DNA of 44,625 nucleotides, from IMG/VR virus record IMGVR_UViG_3300008120_000277, positions 1 to 44,625 of that record. One strand, given 5' to 3'. The notes under the pieces are model-generated. The model saw only the letters and a program-made list of their open reading frames with translations. It made no database searches and was not told the DNA's origin. Below are positions 26,778-36,708 of this stretch, piece by piece (position 1 is the first letter of the stretch; every line of letters begins with the position of its first letter). The position numbers and the translations under genes were made by a program. This DNA comes from a virus.

Positions 26778-29236
26778 TGCCATCAACAGCAGAGAGAAAC
26801 CTAGACGGATTCCTTGATCAGTACCGCATCATAACTGTGGCTACTGAGTCTGCTGATTTGACAACGGCTAATACAATCAAAAAAATTCGCATCACGGTCG
26901 AGCAGAAAGAAATAACTCCAGTAATATTCTTTAGTAGAGATGTTATTCCATATCTTGCACCAACTGAAGATGTAACAATCTTTGCTCAAGGAATATCGGC
27001 AGCGGATGACGGATTGACATATGAGTACGCCAGATTTACCGCTGGTGTAACGCAGATGCTATCATTGAAACACAAGATGGTCTATGACATGGATCAACTT
27101 GAGAGTTCGGAGTATGGAATTATCACAGGAACCAACTCCTATGGCGCATTCAACTCTCTGCAAGATAACACGAACATACTTCTACAATATCCTCAGTTCT
27201 ATAGCATAACTGGTGCAAATCAGCCCTATGGTGTCACAGCATTTACTGGAGTTACTCTTAAAGGTGCATCGGCAGGAACCTATACACTTGTGAACTTCGG
27301 CGGTGTAATAACACCATTTCAGTTAATGTTCAGTCCCTCTATTCTTGGATTGACCCACACAAATAACCTACCAACAGGAACATTAGACTCACCTCTATAT
27401 TTTGGATTGTCTGCAAGCAATGGTATAACACAATCAGTGAAATCCATGTATTTCACGCCTGATATTTTCTTCTCAACAAGAAGAAATCTTGCAATACTGT
27501 TGGATAGAGGAATTACATTCTCTGGCATATTGACTTCATTTGAGCCTCACTATCAGTTCATCAAATATTCTGACAATGACTATACGGATACAGCAACTAA
27601 TATTATTTCTCAGTATGCAGGAAACTCTGCAAATCCTGGGTGGAATGTTGAATTAGTTCGTTCCTCTGGTAAAACTGGTTCGTACATCAATCTTGATGGC
27701 TTCAATCTTGCCAAGAGTTTCAATGAAAGATTCTTCTCTGAAGTGAAGACTTATCCGAGAAGATATAGAACAACGGCAACTGATCTTAATACTGGTCAGT
27801 ACAACTATCCATACACTACATCCGTGTTTGGCTGGTCGGCAAAAATACCAACGCCAGGAACAGCGACCGATGCCACGGGACCATATGCAAGCGTTGGTGC
27901 ATCGTTTTATCTCAACAGGATAGCGGGTGTTACTTTCTACCCACCACCATCAACATACAACTATCTTGGATCAACTGGTGCGACATCATTCGGTGGTTCT
28001 GGTGGTTCTTCGGGCTGGAACTCTTACCACAAGTCTCTCACAGGAAACTCATCTTTCTATCCCGAATATTTTATGCTTGGTGGTTCTACAACTGCTGCCT
28101 CAAACACATATGAAGCATCAAAACTTGTTCCAGCAAATATTCTAAAGTTGTTTACAGACAACAATGGTCCTAGAGGTCCACTTGGAACAACGATGAATTT
28201 CCTTGATTCATACTACTATGACATCTATGCAGAACAGTTGCAATATGGTGGTTATAAGGATATGAATTTCTTTGCCATGGATTTTAATCCCCGCTTCAAT
28301 CCATATATTCCAATGCAGTTGAAGGGTTCTTATCAGAATAGCATAACAAGAAATCACACTTCAAGAAGAGATTGCACCATTCACCAAGACTTTGGTGGTA
28401 ATACCGCTGAAAGACTGTATAACCTTAAGGAGTCGATGAAGGCAAGTATTCATTCAGCATTGAAGATGTGGAAACTCCTCCTTGATGAGCGCGGCAAGTT
28501 CAACTACAGAATCATGCCCGTTCTCTCTGGTAGAAATGAAGATTATGATCTTACTCGCGGCGGGTCAGTCCCCTATAGACCAGAAGATTTTGTTGAATAC
28601 TTAGTAAAACCACTGTTCAATAGTGTTGTTCCAGCAAATGGATTCATCATGAAGAACGATGTTGATAATTTACTATATCAAGGTTTCTATCTTGGAAATA
28701 TTGCAAGAGGGAGCGATGAGTATACAAAAGTTGTGACTAATCGCGGTATATCTGGTTCTGATCCGATCACAGCATTCATTCGTGGATTGGAGACATATTT
28801 CTTTAATCTACAGCAACTGCAATTTCAGATGACATTTTCAGAACAACTTTTTGATTTTGGGCTTACTGCTGCTGAAGCAGATCACTCTAACTATCTAAAC
28901 ACATTTAGATCTGGTAGATTTAGTGATTATAGAGTATTTGAATCAAACACTGGTCTGACGGGTGGTAATACAAAGATACCCTATGGTTTCAATGGTGAAT
29001 TTCTGTGGTATGCGGTTCCTCTAAATGAAGAATCAATACTTTATAAAAACACAAATCTACGAGATAGATGGCAGACAACAACAAACAACAATATAAATGT
29101 TGCATATTCAATAATGAGAGATGCATATTTCGAACTAACAAAGGAGCAGTTAGTCGCTGCGTCTGAATATTTCTCAGATAATAAGATAACTACTCTAGCG
29201 GAGTATAGATCTACGGATCAGTTCGTAGGAAGGTGA
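26777..29236 (+). CDS. Unknown large virion protein (819 aa) between gp15 and gp16
   Basis: Not recognised. The first 110 residues are mixed alpha/beta (YRIITVATESADLTT, KIRITVEQKEITPVIFFSRD). Residues about 130-470 are Gly/Thr/Ser/Tyr-rich and beta-type, similar in composition to the fibre proteins. Residues about 480-800 are more helical and charged (RLYNLKESMKASIHSALKMW, TYFFNLQQLQFQMTFSEQLF). It overlaps gp15 at TAATG and ends seven bases before gp16. In T4 gp15 and gp16 are adjacent. A neck, collar or whisker protein is a reasonable guess from position; no motif proves it. Confidence 0.6.
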   Translation: MPSTAERNLDGFLDQYRIITVATESADLTTANTIKKIRITVEQKEITPVIFFSRDVIPYLAPTEDVTIFAQGISAADDGLTYEYARFTAGVTQMLSLKHKMVYDMDQLESSEYGIITGTNSYGAFNSLQDNTNILLQYPQFYSITGANQPYGVTAFTGVTLKGASAGTYTLVNFGGVITPFQLMFSPSILGLTHTNNLPTGTLDSPLYFGLSASNGITQSVKSMYFTPDIFFSTRRNLAILLDRGITFSGILTSFEPHYQFIKYSDNDYTDTATNIISQYAGNSANPGWNVELVRSSGKTGSYINLDGFNLAKSFNERFFSEVKTYPRRYRTTATDLNTGQYNYPYTTSVFGWSAKIPTPGTATDATGPYASVGASFYLNRIAGVTFYPPPSTYNYLGSTGATSFGGSGGSSGWNSYHKSLTGNSSFYPEYFMLGGSTTAASNTYEASKLVPANILKLFTDNNGPRGPLGTTMNFLDSYYYDIYAEQLQYGGYKDMNFFAMDFNPRFNPYIPMQLKGSYQNSITRNHTSRRDCTIHQDFGGNTAERLYNLKESMKASIHSALKMWKLLLDERGKFNYRIMPVLSGRNEDYDLTRGGSVPYRPEDFVEYLVKPLFNSVVPANGFIMKNDVDNLLYQGFYLGNIARGSDEYTKVVTNRGISGSDPITAFIRGLETYFFNLQQLQFQMTFSEQLFDFGLTAAEADHSNYLNTFRSGRFSDYRVFESNTGLTGGNTKIPYGFNGEFLWYAVPLNEESILYKNTNLRDRWQTTTNNNINVAYSIMRDAYFELTKEQLVAASEYFSDNKITTLAEYRSTDQFVGR

Positions 29237-29243
29237 TTTTATC

Positions 29244-29729
29244 ATGAGCAAGATGGATGAAAATCTATCGGAGATCCTCAATATGGATCCCGAACCAAAA
29301 GCCATTGTGGCAAAACCACCACAAGCAATAGAAGCAATCGTTGACATGGACGATGCTGAAAAAGACTTTCAAAAGGCGCGACAGAACCTCAAGGAACTTG
29401 TTGGTCTTGGGTTTCAAGCCATCGATGGTGTGTTGAAGGTGGCAAGCGAGGGTGATTCTCCCCGCGCTTACGAGGTAGTCGCACAGATGATCAAAGCCGT
29501 GGCAGAGACAAACAAGGATCTTGTTGAACTGCATCAGCGCATGAAGACCATCAAGGAAGACAAGTACGAGCAGAAGACGGTCAACAATACCACAAATGCC
29601 ATATTCCTTGGTTCTACGAAAGAACTACAAGAACTCATAAATCCAAAGAGAAGTTTCGCAAAGGCACTCAAAGAGACAGATGTGATTCTGGATTCTTCAA
29701 AGAAAATCATAGAAGATGGCGGAAACTAA
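29244..29729 (+). CDS. gp16: gp16 terminase small subunit
   Basis: Small terminase that regulates gp17 packaging. At 161 aa it is about T4 size (164). The central coiled region (AEKDFQKARQNLKELVGLGF then AIDGVLKVASEGDSPRAYEV) and the following helix (IKAVAETNKDLVELHQRMK) match the family pattern. The C-terminal segment with FLGSTKELQELI is also typical. The ribosome site is GGAAGGTGA. It overlaps gp17 by 14 bases in another frame, consistent with coupled expression of the two subunits. Confidence 0.9.
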   Translation: MSKMDENLSEILNMDPEPKAIVAKPPQAIEAIVDMDDAEKDFQKARQNLKELVGLGFQAIDGVLKVASEGDSPRAYEVVAQMIKAVAETNKDLVELHQRMKTIKEDKYEQKTVNNTTNAIFLGSTKELQELINPKRSFAKALKETDVILDSSKKIIEDGGN

Positions 29730-31371
29730 GAATACAAAGAACTATCTTGGCAATCCGAACCTAAAGGCATCGGATGTCAGACACGAATGGACTCAGCAGC
29801 AACTTGAGGAGTATGCCAAGTGCGCTAGAGATCCAATCTATTTCATACAGAACTATGTCAAGATCATCAGTCTCGACAAGGGTCTTGTTCCATTTGAACT
29901 ATACGACTTTCAGGAAGAGATGGTAAGAACCGTTCATAGCAATAGGTTCGTCATTGCCAAACTTCCGAGACAGAGTGGAAAGTCTACCACTGTTACGGCA
30001 TATATCTTGCACTATGTTCTCTTCAACCAAAGCGTCAATGTGGCGATCCTTGCCAACAAGTTGAGTACTGCACGGGAACTCCTATCCCGCCTCAAACTGG
30101 CGTATGAGTATCTACCGAAGTGGTTGCAGCAGGGTGTATTGGAATGGAATAAGGGTTCCATACAACTTGAGAATGGCTCAAAGGTTCTAGCATCGGCAAC
30201 TTCCTCAAGCGCGGTTCGTGGTGGATCGTTCAACATGATCTTCCTTGACGAGTTTGCATATGTTCCTCAGAATGTGGCGGAAGAGTTCTTCTCGTCGGTA
30301 TATCCCACCATCTCATCGGGTCAGGAAACCAAAGTATTCATAGTTTCAACTCCCCACGGAATGAATCTATACTACAAGTTGTGGACGGATGCTACGAACA
30401 ATAGAAACTCTTACATTCCAATCGATGTTCACTGGTCGGATGTACCTGGCCGAGACGAGAAGTGGAAGGAAGAGACGATTGCCAATACTTCAGAGGAGCA
30501 GTTTAGGACAGAATTTGATTGCGACTTTGTAGGCTCCATCCATACACTTATTTCTCCATCCAAGTTGAAGACCCTGGCTTATGTCGATCCAGTATTCAAG
30601 AATGGGGAAGGATTTAAGGTTTATAGCAAACCAGAGGAGAAGCACATCTATGTCATGTGCGTCGATGTCTCTCGCGGAACAGGAAATGACTACTCAGCAT
30701 TCACCGTAGTGGACATAACTACAGCACCTTATAAGTTGGTGGCTACCTTCAGGAACAATACCATGTCACCCATGGTCTTTCCAAATGCCATCCATGTTGC
30801 AGCCAAGCAGTACAACAACTGCCATGTGCTTGTGGAGATCAACGACATGGGTGGTCAAGTGGCAGACATCCTCCATGGCGAGATGGAATATGAGAATCTA
30901 TTGTCCTCGACCATGCGTGGCCGAAAGGGTCAGGTTCTCGACGGTGGCTTTGGATCGGGTACAAGTCAGTTTGGAGTCAGGACAACTGAGGTGGTAAAGC
31001 GCACGGGGTGTTCCATCCTCAAGTCTCTGATTGAATCTGATAGGCTACAGATACAGGATTTCGATGTCATCAAGGAACTATTTGCCTTCATCTCCAAGAA
31101 GAACTCTTTTGAGGCAGAGGTTGGTTACAATGACGATCTTGTGATGACCTTGGTTCTATTTGGGTGGCTATCCACCCAACCATACTTCAAGGATCTTTCC
31201 TCCATGGATATCAGGAAAGACATATATCAGGACACGATCACGAAACTTGAGGAGGAGATGACGCCTTTTGGCTTCATCGATGATGGAGTTGACGATTCTA
31301 CCCCTGAGCGAAGCGAAGATGGTTCTGTGTGGTTCAAGGACAGAGATTCTCGAATGAATTCTTGGTACTGA
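29716..31371 (+). CDS. gp17: gp17 terminase large subunit
   Basis: DNA-packaging ATPase and headful nuclease that docks on the portal. Visible motifs: Walker A LPRQSGKST (residues 83-91), Walker B MIFLDE (174-179), coupling motif STPHG (211-215). The C-terminal nuclease domain has the acidic triad candidates D317 (in VDVSRGTGNDYS), E374 (in VEIND) and D474 (in YNDDLV). It is 551 aa, slightly shorter than T4 (610). The start overlaps gp16, as usual. After the stop there is a 50-base gap before the first sheath gene. Confidence 0.96.
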   Translation: MAETKNTKNYLGNPNLKASDVRHEWTQQQLEEYAKCARDPIYFIQNYVKIISLDKGLVPFELYDFQEEMVRTVHSNRFVIAKLPRQSGKSTTVTAYILHYVLFNQSVNVAILANKLSTARELLSRLKLAYEYLPKWLQQGVLEWNKGSIQLENGSKVLASATSSSAVRGGSFNMIFLDEFAYVPQNVAEEFFSSVYPTISSGQETKVFIVSTPHGMNLYYKLWTDATNNRNSYIPIDVHWSDVPGRDEKWKEETIANTSEEQFRTEFDCDFVGSIHTLISPSKLKTLAYVDPVFKNGEGFKVYSKPEEKHIYVMCVDVSRGTGNDYSAFTVVDITTAPYKLVATFRNNTMSPMVFPNAIHVAAKQYNNCHVLVEINDMGGQVADILHGEMEYENLLSSTMRGRKGQVLDGGFGSGTSQFGVRTTEVVKRTGCSILKSLIESDRLQIQDFDVIKELFAFISKKNSFEAEVGYNDDLVMTLVLFGWLSTQPYFKDLSSMDIRKDIYQDTITKLEEEMTPFGFIDDGVDDSTPERSEDGSVWFKDRDSRMNSWY

Positions 31372-31421
31372 TTCAAATACCAAAAATCCTACATACATTG
31401 TAGAATCATCGGGAGAACCAA

Positions 31422-33329
31422 ATGAGCAGAATACCTGTACAACTTAGCCCTGGTGTGAATTATTCGGAAATTGATCTTACGACGATTGTTCCAAATGTGG
31501 CAACTGCCACTGGTGCCATCGCGGGAGTCTTTCAATGGGGTCCAGCAGAAAAAATAGTAACCGTAACTTCAGAAGACGATCTAGTCCGTATCTTTGGAAA
31601 GCCCTTAAGGGATGAAAACGGAATAGATTTTCACTGTGCAGCAAACTTCCTTCAGTATGGTCGTGACCTTCGGATTGTTCGTGCTGTTGGATCTGATGAA
31701 ACAAATGCAAACTCCTCTGGCTTTACGGGCTTGCAGTATGTAAATGAGGATGTTCTTGGTGGTGAGGCCGCATCTGGTCTAACTGCTTCCTTCTATGCTC
31801 GTTATCCTGGTGTTTTGGGAAATTCACTCAAAGTCGTGGTTCTAGACGGCAATGGTGAGGCTTCTGTTGTGGTTGGAGCAACAGCAACAATCGGAACAAA
31901 TACCATCAGATTCTCAACAGTTCTTGGCGGAACTCTTGAAGAAAATGACAAGTTGATCTATCAGACAAATCAGTTCTCTCAGACATTCCTTGTCGATTCG
32001 GCAGCGGGAAACACGGTCACAACAAAGACATATGTTGCAAGCGTCATCGGTCTAAGTGCGGATGTCAAGTTCCGCAGTAAGTATGCCGATCTATTCCAAC
32101 TCACAGCCGAAACAAGCACACAAGCCTCCGCAAAGGGTGGCTCTAATGACGAACTCAATGTCGTAGTCATTGACGAAGATGGTCTATTCACGGGAACCAA
32201 GGGTACGATTCTTGAGACATTCCAAAATGTCTCCAAGGCATATGATGCTCGGGACAATGACGGCGCACCAAACTATGTTTCGTCGGTGATCAACTCACAG
32301 TCGAACTACATTTGGGCTGGTAATCTTGAGACACTTTGGGGAGCATCTGTTCCACAAGATCTTACAACCACATTCTCTGATATCAGCGGTGGATATGCTG
32401 CTGCCAAGGTTTCTCGCTATAGCCTTAGCGGAGGCACTGGTGCTGCTTCATCGACAGCAAATATCTACACTAAGGGATACAGCAAGTTCATCGACCGAGA
32501 CAATGTTGATATTTCTCTTCTTATCTCTGGTCGATCTGATGCAACCACAGTAAAGTTGCTATCTGATCTTGTAAATGAACGCAAGGATTGCGTGTTGTTT
32601 GTGTCTCCACTTCTTACAGATGTTCTAAACAAGACACAATCAGTCGCAACAAATAACATTCTTACCACAAGAAACACAACATACGGAATCAATTCCTCCT
32701 ATGTCGTGATGGATAGCGGTTGGAAATATATCTACGACAAGTACAATGACATGTTCCGCTATGTTCCGCTCAATGCTGACATTGCTGGTATTTGCGCCCG
32801 TGCAGAGTTTGCAACACAATCTTGGTTTTCTCCAGCGGGTCTAAACAGAGGAACAGTCAAGAATGTCATCAAGTTGGCATTCAATCCAGACCAAGCAGCA
32901 AGAGATCTTCTCTATGTCGCAAATGTAAATCCAGTTGCTACATTCAGCGGAGAGGGAACCATCCTCTTTGGCGACAAGACCATGTTGAAGAAGCCAAGTG
33001 CATTTGACCGCATCAATGTCAGGCGGCTTTTCATCACCCTTGAAAAAGCAATCTCCACAGCCGCTAAATACTCATTGTTCGAATTCAATGATGAGTTTAC
33101 TCGCTCACAGTTCAGGAACCTTACCATTCCATATCTCCGTAATGTTCAGGCACAAAGAGGTATCACCGACTTCAGAGTGATTTGTGATGAAACCAATAAC
33201 ACTGGAGAAGTCATCGACCGCAATCAGTTCGTGGCAGACATTTACATTAAGCCAGCGCGGTCTATCAACTTCATTCAGTTGAACTTCATTGCAACAAGAA
33301 CAGATAGCACCTTTACTGAGATCATCTAA
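31422..33329 (+). CDS. gp18: gp18 tail sheath protein, copy 1
   Basis: Contractile sheath subunit, 635 aa, close to T4 (659). N-terminal QLSPGVNYSEIDLTTIVP and FQWGPAE, a middle domain, then the conserved C-terminal domain: FDRINVRRLFITLEKAI, FEFNDEFTRSQFRNLTIPYL, GEVIDRNQFVADIYIKPA and INFIQLNFIATRT. The last block is the arm that links neighbouring subunits. The segment between SLKVVVLDG (135-143) and GGSNDE (239-244) is only 95 residues. The ribosome site is GGGAG. A paralogous sheath gene follows 11 bases later. Confidence 0.95.
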   Translation: MSRIPVQLSPGVNYSEIDLTTIVPNVATATGAIAGVFQWGPAEKIVTVTSEDDLVRIFGKPLRDENGIDFHCAANFLQYGRDLRIVRAVGSDETNANSSGFTGLQYVNEDVLGGEAASGLTASFYARYPGVLGNSLKVVVLDGNGEASVVVGATATIGTNTIRFSTVLGGTLEENDKLIYQTNQFSQTFLVDSAAGNTVTTKTYVASVIGLSADVKFRSKYADLFQLTAETSTQASAKGGSNDELNVVVIDEDGLFTGTKGTILETFQNVSKAYDARDNDGAPNYVSSVINSQSNYIWAGNLETLWGASVPQDLTTTFSDISGGYAAAKVSRYSLSGGTGAASSTANIYTKGYSKFIDRDNVDISLLISGRSDATTVKLLSDLVNERKDCVLFVSPLLTDVLNKTQSVATNNILTTRNTTYGINSSYVVMDSGWKYIYDKYNDMFRYVPLNADIAGICARAEFATQSWFSPAGLNRGTVKNVIKLAFNPDQAARDLLYVANVNPVATFSGEGTILFGDKTMLKKPSAFDRINVRRLFITLEKAISTAAKYSLFEFNDEFTRSQFRNLTIPYLRNVQAQRGITDFRVICDETNNTGEVIDRNQFVADIYIKPARSINFIQLNFIATRTDSTFTEII

Positions 33330-33340
33330 CAGGAGAGAAA

Positions 33341-36091
33341 ATGGCTAGTCCAATCCCAACACAACTAAGCCCAGGCGTTAAAGTTTCGGAGATCGATCTT
33401 TCTCAGTTCATTCAGCCAGAGTCTCTCAACAGTGCTGGTATGGTGGGAACATTCAATTGGGGTCCATGTTTGATTGCAAATCGAGTCACATCGGAAAGCA
33501 ATCTTGCTGCCCTTTATGGAAAGCCAACCCTTGATCCTTCTGATGTTGACAGTGAGGCAGATTTCTTTGCGGGTGCAAATTTCCTTCGTTATTCAAATAA
33601 TCTAAAGGCCATTAGAATCCTTCAGAGTGGGGATAAGAACTCTACCTCTAAGGAAGCGGGAATAACAAGTATTGCAAACTGTACTCATGGTAGCATCAAG
33701 AATGAGGCAGAGTTTGCACTATTGGGAGGATTTTCTGGACAAGATGGCATCGAATCCATTGCACACTTCCGCGGTAGATATCCAGGAAACTTTGGAGACT
33801 CACTTAAGGTCATTGTTTGGGATGGTGCTACAAGTGAAAATGGTATAATAAACACAACAACCACGGCATACACAGATTATACATTGTTTGGCGGATACGC
33901 ACTAGCAACAATGGCTGGTATAAGCACGGGTACTATCGGATATACATTTGAGGTAAAAAGAAATCCTTTTACTATTGGGCTTGATATGCCTGATGTTGAT
34001 GGTCTTGTTTCTTTGGGATTTACAAGTGGATCGCATCAATACACTCTTGTCACGGTTGTCCCGCCAACGAGTCAAACTACAGCACAGTTTATAGATTCTC
34101 TATCAAACGCAGAAGGAATCAAGTTCTTCTATGCAACAGGAACAACTTCAAGCAATCTTTCTTTGACTAGTTCTGGTAGCATTCCCGATGGAAATAATGG
34201 AAATTATTATGTTCTTGAGGATGCAACAGCAACCATAGGCAAAGCGTTCAATCCATTCAATACATTCAACCCATCAACGAATCCTTCGAAAAATATATTC
34301 GCAAAAGTAAATTCTGTAAATAGTGCGGCTGTTGATCTGTTATTCTTGAATGCAGATTCAACAAATATGAACTCTGGATTTGCAAATCCATCAGCAACCG
34401 CAAAAGCACCAAATCCAGCCGCGTTCAAGAACTTCCAAACATCTGGTATTCCATCAAACTTTGGTTCTTTGATCTATACAGGAACAGATAGCACAAATCT
34501 ATTTGTTACCTACAGATCCACATGGTCAACTATAGCCTCCAAGATATTCAACACAGTATCGGGGACTCCATCTACTTCTATAAAGGGTTGGAATCTTCTT
34601 GTTGGGTTGACTGGTGGAATCACATTTGTTCAGACAGTCAGTGGAACTCAACAAGCAATAGGTCTTACCTTTGATACAGTTGGTGGTCTTACTGGTATCC
34701 AAAGAGACTTTGCATTCGGTATGAAGCAGTTTGGAAAGACATCAGTTGTAAACTCACAGACAACATCAACTGTTGCAGATTTTACATCATCAACCGCGAT
34801 CTTTGATAAGATACCAAATACATCAGAATTCGCTCTTAGTGTTGGTGGTTCAAATGATGAAGTAAGTTTTGCAGTTATTGATACGGGTGGAAAGTTTGGT
34901 CCAAAGAATGGACTTCTTGAAAGATTCCAACTTCTATCAAAGGCAAAGGATGCAAAGAATCTTGATGGTGAGTCAATCTACTATAAAGACTACATCAATA
35001 ATAACTCTAAATTTGTTTACTGTACCAAGCCGTTTGGTTTGAGTGGTGGTGGCAATGCATCATCGGATGCAACCACCGCATTCGGTGAAATCTTCTATTC
35101 TTATGTTGATGTACCTGGTGGCACAACCTACACAAGGAAGGGATTCTATGAATCCCAACTTTATTTTGGTGAATCAAGCGCATCAACTCCAACAATCGCT
35201 GAGTATAGCAATGCATATTCAATCTTTGCTGATGATGATTCGGCAGTTGATATTATCTTTGTACCAGAATCATCAGTTGCAACTGATACATCAAGCGCAG
35301 CAACAACAGTAGAATCTATCGTCTATGATACGGTGATTGAACCACGCAAGGATACCATCCTTGTCATTCCAACACCAAAGCCAGCAAGCACAACTCAACA
35401 TTCTGCACAAGCAACAGCAAATGCCATTGGATTCAGGAAGACCAATCTAACAGTTCCTTCCAACTCGTACACAATGCTTGTTGCTGGTAGAAAGATCTAC
35501 TTTGATACATTCAATAATCAGTTGCGTAGAATGTCTCTATCATCAGATCTTGCTGGAATACTCTCCGCACAAGAGATTCCTTGGGAATCGCCAGCGGGAT
35601 TTGCAAGAGGAATCATCCGCAATGCCATCAAGTTGGAGACAAACTTCTCCAAGCCTGATCGCGACGAACTTTATAAGAACGGAATTAACTTCTTCGTTCA
35701 GTTCAATGATGGATCTGGTACAGCATTGTTCGGTGACAAGACTCTTCTAACCAAACCAAGTGCCTTTGATCGCATCAATGTCCGCAGAGTGTTCATCTCT
35801 CTTGAGAAGGCCATTTCTAAGGCGGCTAAGTTCTCATTGTTCGAATTCAATGACGAGTTCACCCGTTCTCAGTTCCGCAATCTAGTAATCCCATTCCTCT
35901 CAAGTGTACAATCACAAAGGGGTATTGCAGATTTCAAGGTTGTTTGCGACAACACAAACAATACTGCTGAAGTGATTGATAAGAATCAGTTCGTTGCAGA
36001 CATCTATATCAAGCCATTGAAGTCCATCAACTTCATTCAGTTGAACTTCATTGCAGTGAGAAGCGACTTTAACCTCACCACCATCGAATAA
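33341..36091 (+). CDS. gp18: gp18 tail sheath protein, copy 2 (large insertion)
   Basis: A second sheath paralogue of 916 aa. Its N-terminal QLSPGVKVSEIDLSQFIQP and C-terminal domain (FDRINVRRVFISLEKAI, FEFNDEFTRSQFRNLVIPFL, AEVIDKNQFVADIYIKPL, INFIQLNFIAVRS) align with copy 1 almost residue for residue. Between SLKVIVWDG (154-162) and GGSNDE (502-507) there are 339 residues instead of 95, an extra 244 or so, rich in Gly, Ser, Thr and Asn and probably displayed on the outside of the sheath. The ribosome site is CAGGAGAG, stronger than that of copy 1. Both copies look intact. They may be mixed in one sheath or used as alternatives. Confidence 0.93.
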   Translation: MASPIPTQLSPGVKVSEIDLSQFIQPESLNSAGMVGTFNWGPCLIANRVTSESNLAALYGKPTLDPSDVDSEADFFAGANFLRYSNNLKAIRILQSGDKNSTSKEAGITSIANCTHGSIKNEAEFALLGGFSGQDGIESIAHFRGRYPGNFGDSLKVIVWDGATSENGIINTTTTAYTDYTLFGGYALATMAGISTGTIGYTFEVKRNPFTIGLDMPDVDGLVSLGFTSGSHQYTLVTVVPPTSQTTAQFIDSLSNAEGIKFFYATGTTSSNLSLTSSGSIPDGNNGNYYVLEDATATIGKAFNPFNTFNPSTNPSKNIFAKVNSVNSAAVDLLFLNADSTNMNSGFANPSATAKAPNPAAFKNFQTSGIPSNFGSLIYTGTDSTNLFVTYRSTWSTIASKIFNTVSGTPSTSIKGWNLLVGLTGGITFVQTVSGTQQAIGLTFDTVGGLTGIQRDFAFGMKQFGKTSVVNSQTTSTVADFTSSTAIFDKIPNTSEFALSVGGSNDEVSFAVIDTGGKFGPKNGLLERFQLLSKAKDAKNLDGESIYYKDYINNNSKFVYCTKPFGLSGGGNASSDATTAFGEIFYSYVDVPGGTTYTRKGFYESQLYFGESSASTPTIAEYSNAYSIFADDDSAVDIIFVPESSVATDTSSAATTVESIVYDTVIEPRKDTILVIPTPKPASTTQHSAQATANAIGFRKTNLTVPSNSYTMLVAGRKIYFDTFNNQLRRMSLSSDLAGILSAQEIPWESPAGFARGIIRNAIKLETNFSKPDRDELYKNGINFFVQFNDGSGTALFGDKTLLTKPSAFDRINVRRVFISLEKAISKAAKFSLFEFNDEFTRSQFRNLVIPFLSSVQSQRGIADFKVVCDNTNNTAEVIDKNQFVADIYIKPLKSINFIQLNFIAVRSDFNLTTIE

Positions 36092-36094
36092 ATA
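36087..36094 (+). promoter_or_regulatory. Late promoter-like octamer AATAAATA
   Basis: One mismatch to TATAAATA; it overlaps the stop of the second sheath gene. Predicted start near 36100 and a leader of about 16 nt with GGGAG before the tail tube ATG. It would allow separate strong late expression of tail tube, portal and prohead genes. Confidence 0.6.
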
Positions 36095-36115
36095 AGCCTA
36101 TAGGGAGCATCAAGA

Positions 36116-36685
36116 ATGAACATCAAGAACTTTGCCAATGCAATGCAGGGAGCGGGAGTCAAGCCTTCTCTCTTCGAAGTTCAGGGTAGAATCGGTGGAA
36201 CGGAAAGCCCACTCACTCCGTTCCTTGTCAAGTCCGCATCATTGCCAGGTACTGCGTTAGGAACCATCGAAATTCCATTCCGTGGAAGAAGAATCAAGGT
36301 ACCTGGCGACCGCGTCTTCGGTGATTGGACAATCACACTCATCAATGATAATAAGTTCCAACTTCGTAATCTTTTTGAACTTTGGGTCAACAGCATTCAG
36401 TCGATGCAGACAAATGTTGCTACCAACGAGTTCATCAACTTCGCTGGTCCAGTCTTCACAGATTGGACTGTAAATCAGTTGGATCGTGCAGGAAAGCCAA
36501 TCAAGGCATATACTTTGGTTGGATGCTTCCCAACTGACATCTCTCCAATCGATCTTTCATATGAAGCAACAGATCAGATTGAAGAGTTCAGCGTCACTCT
36601 TGCATACTCTTACTTCACATCTAATGTCGGAACGCCAGACGCACAACCGCTACCTGGCTTGAACAACTTCACCCCAGGTGGTTAA
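36116..36685 (+). CDS. gp19: gp19 tail tube protein
   Basis: Inner tube subunit inside the sheath. 189 aa against 163 in T4. Family blocks: IKNFANAMQGAGVKPSLFEV, LVKSASLPGTALGTIEIPF followed by RGRRIKVPGDR, then DWTITLINDN and a C-terminal beta region with GCFPTDISPIDLSYEATDQI and EFSVTLAYSYF. It lies between sheath and portal as in T4, behind its own late-promoter-like site and a GGGAG ribosome site. Confidence 0.95.
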   Translation: MNIKNFANAMQGAGVKPSLFEVQGRIGGTESPLTPFLVKSASLPGTALGTIEIPFRGRRIKVPGDRVFGDWTITLINDNKFQLRNLFELWVNSIQSMQTNVATNEFINFAGPVFTDWTVNQLDRAGKPIKAYTLVGCFPTDISPIDLSYEATDQIEEFSVTLAYSYFTSNVGTPDAQPLPGLNNFTPGG

Positions 36686-36708
36686 TCTTTAGTATTTGGA
36701 GATCGTGA

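Noticed and set aside
31389-31403. Small hairpin CTACA-TACAT-TGTAG between gp17 and the first sheath gene
   Set aside because: Only 5 bp, AT-rich and without a T-tract; not a credible terminator, though a minor processing site cannot be excluded.
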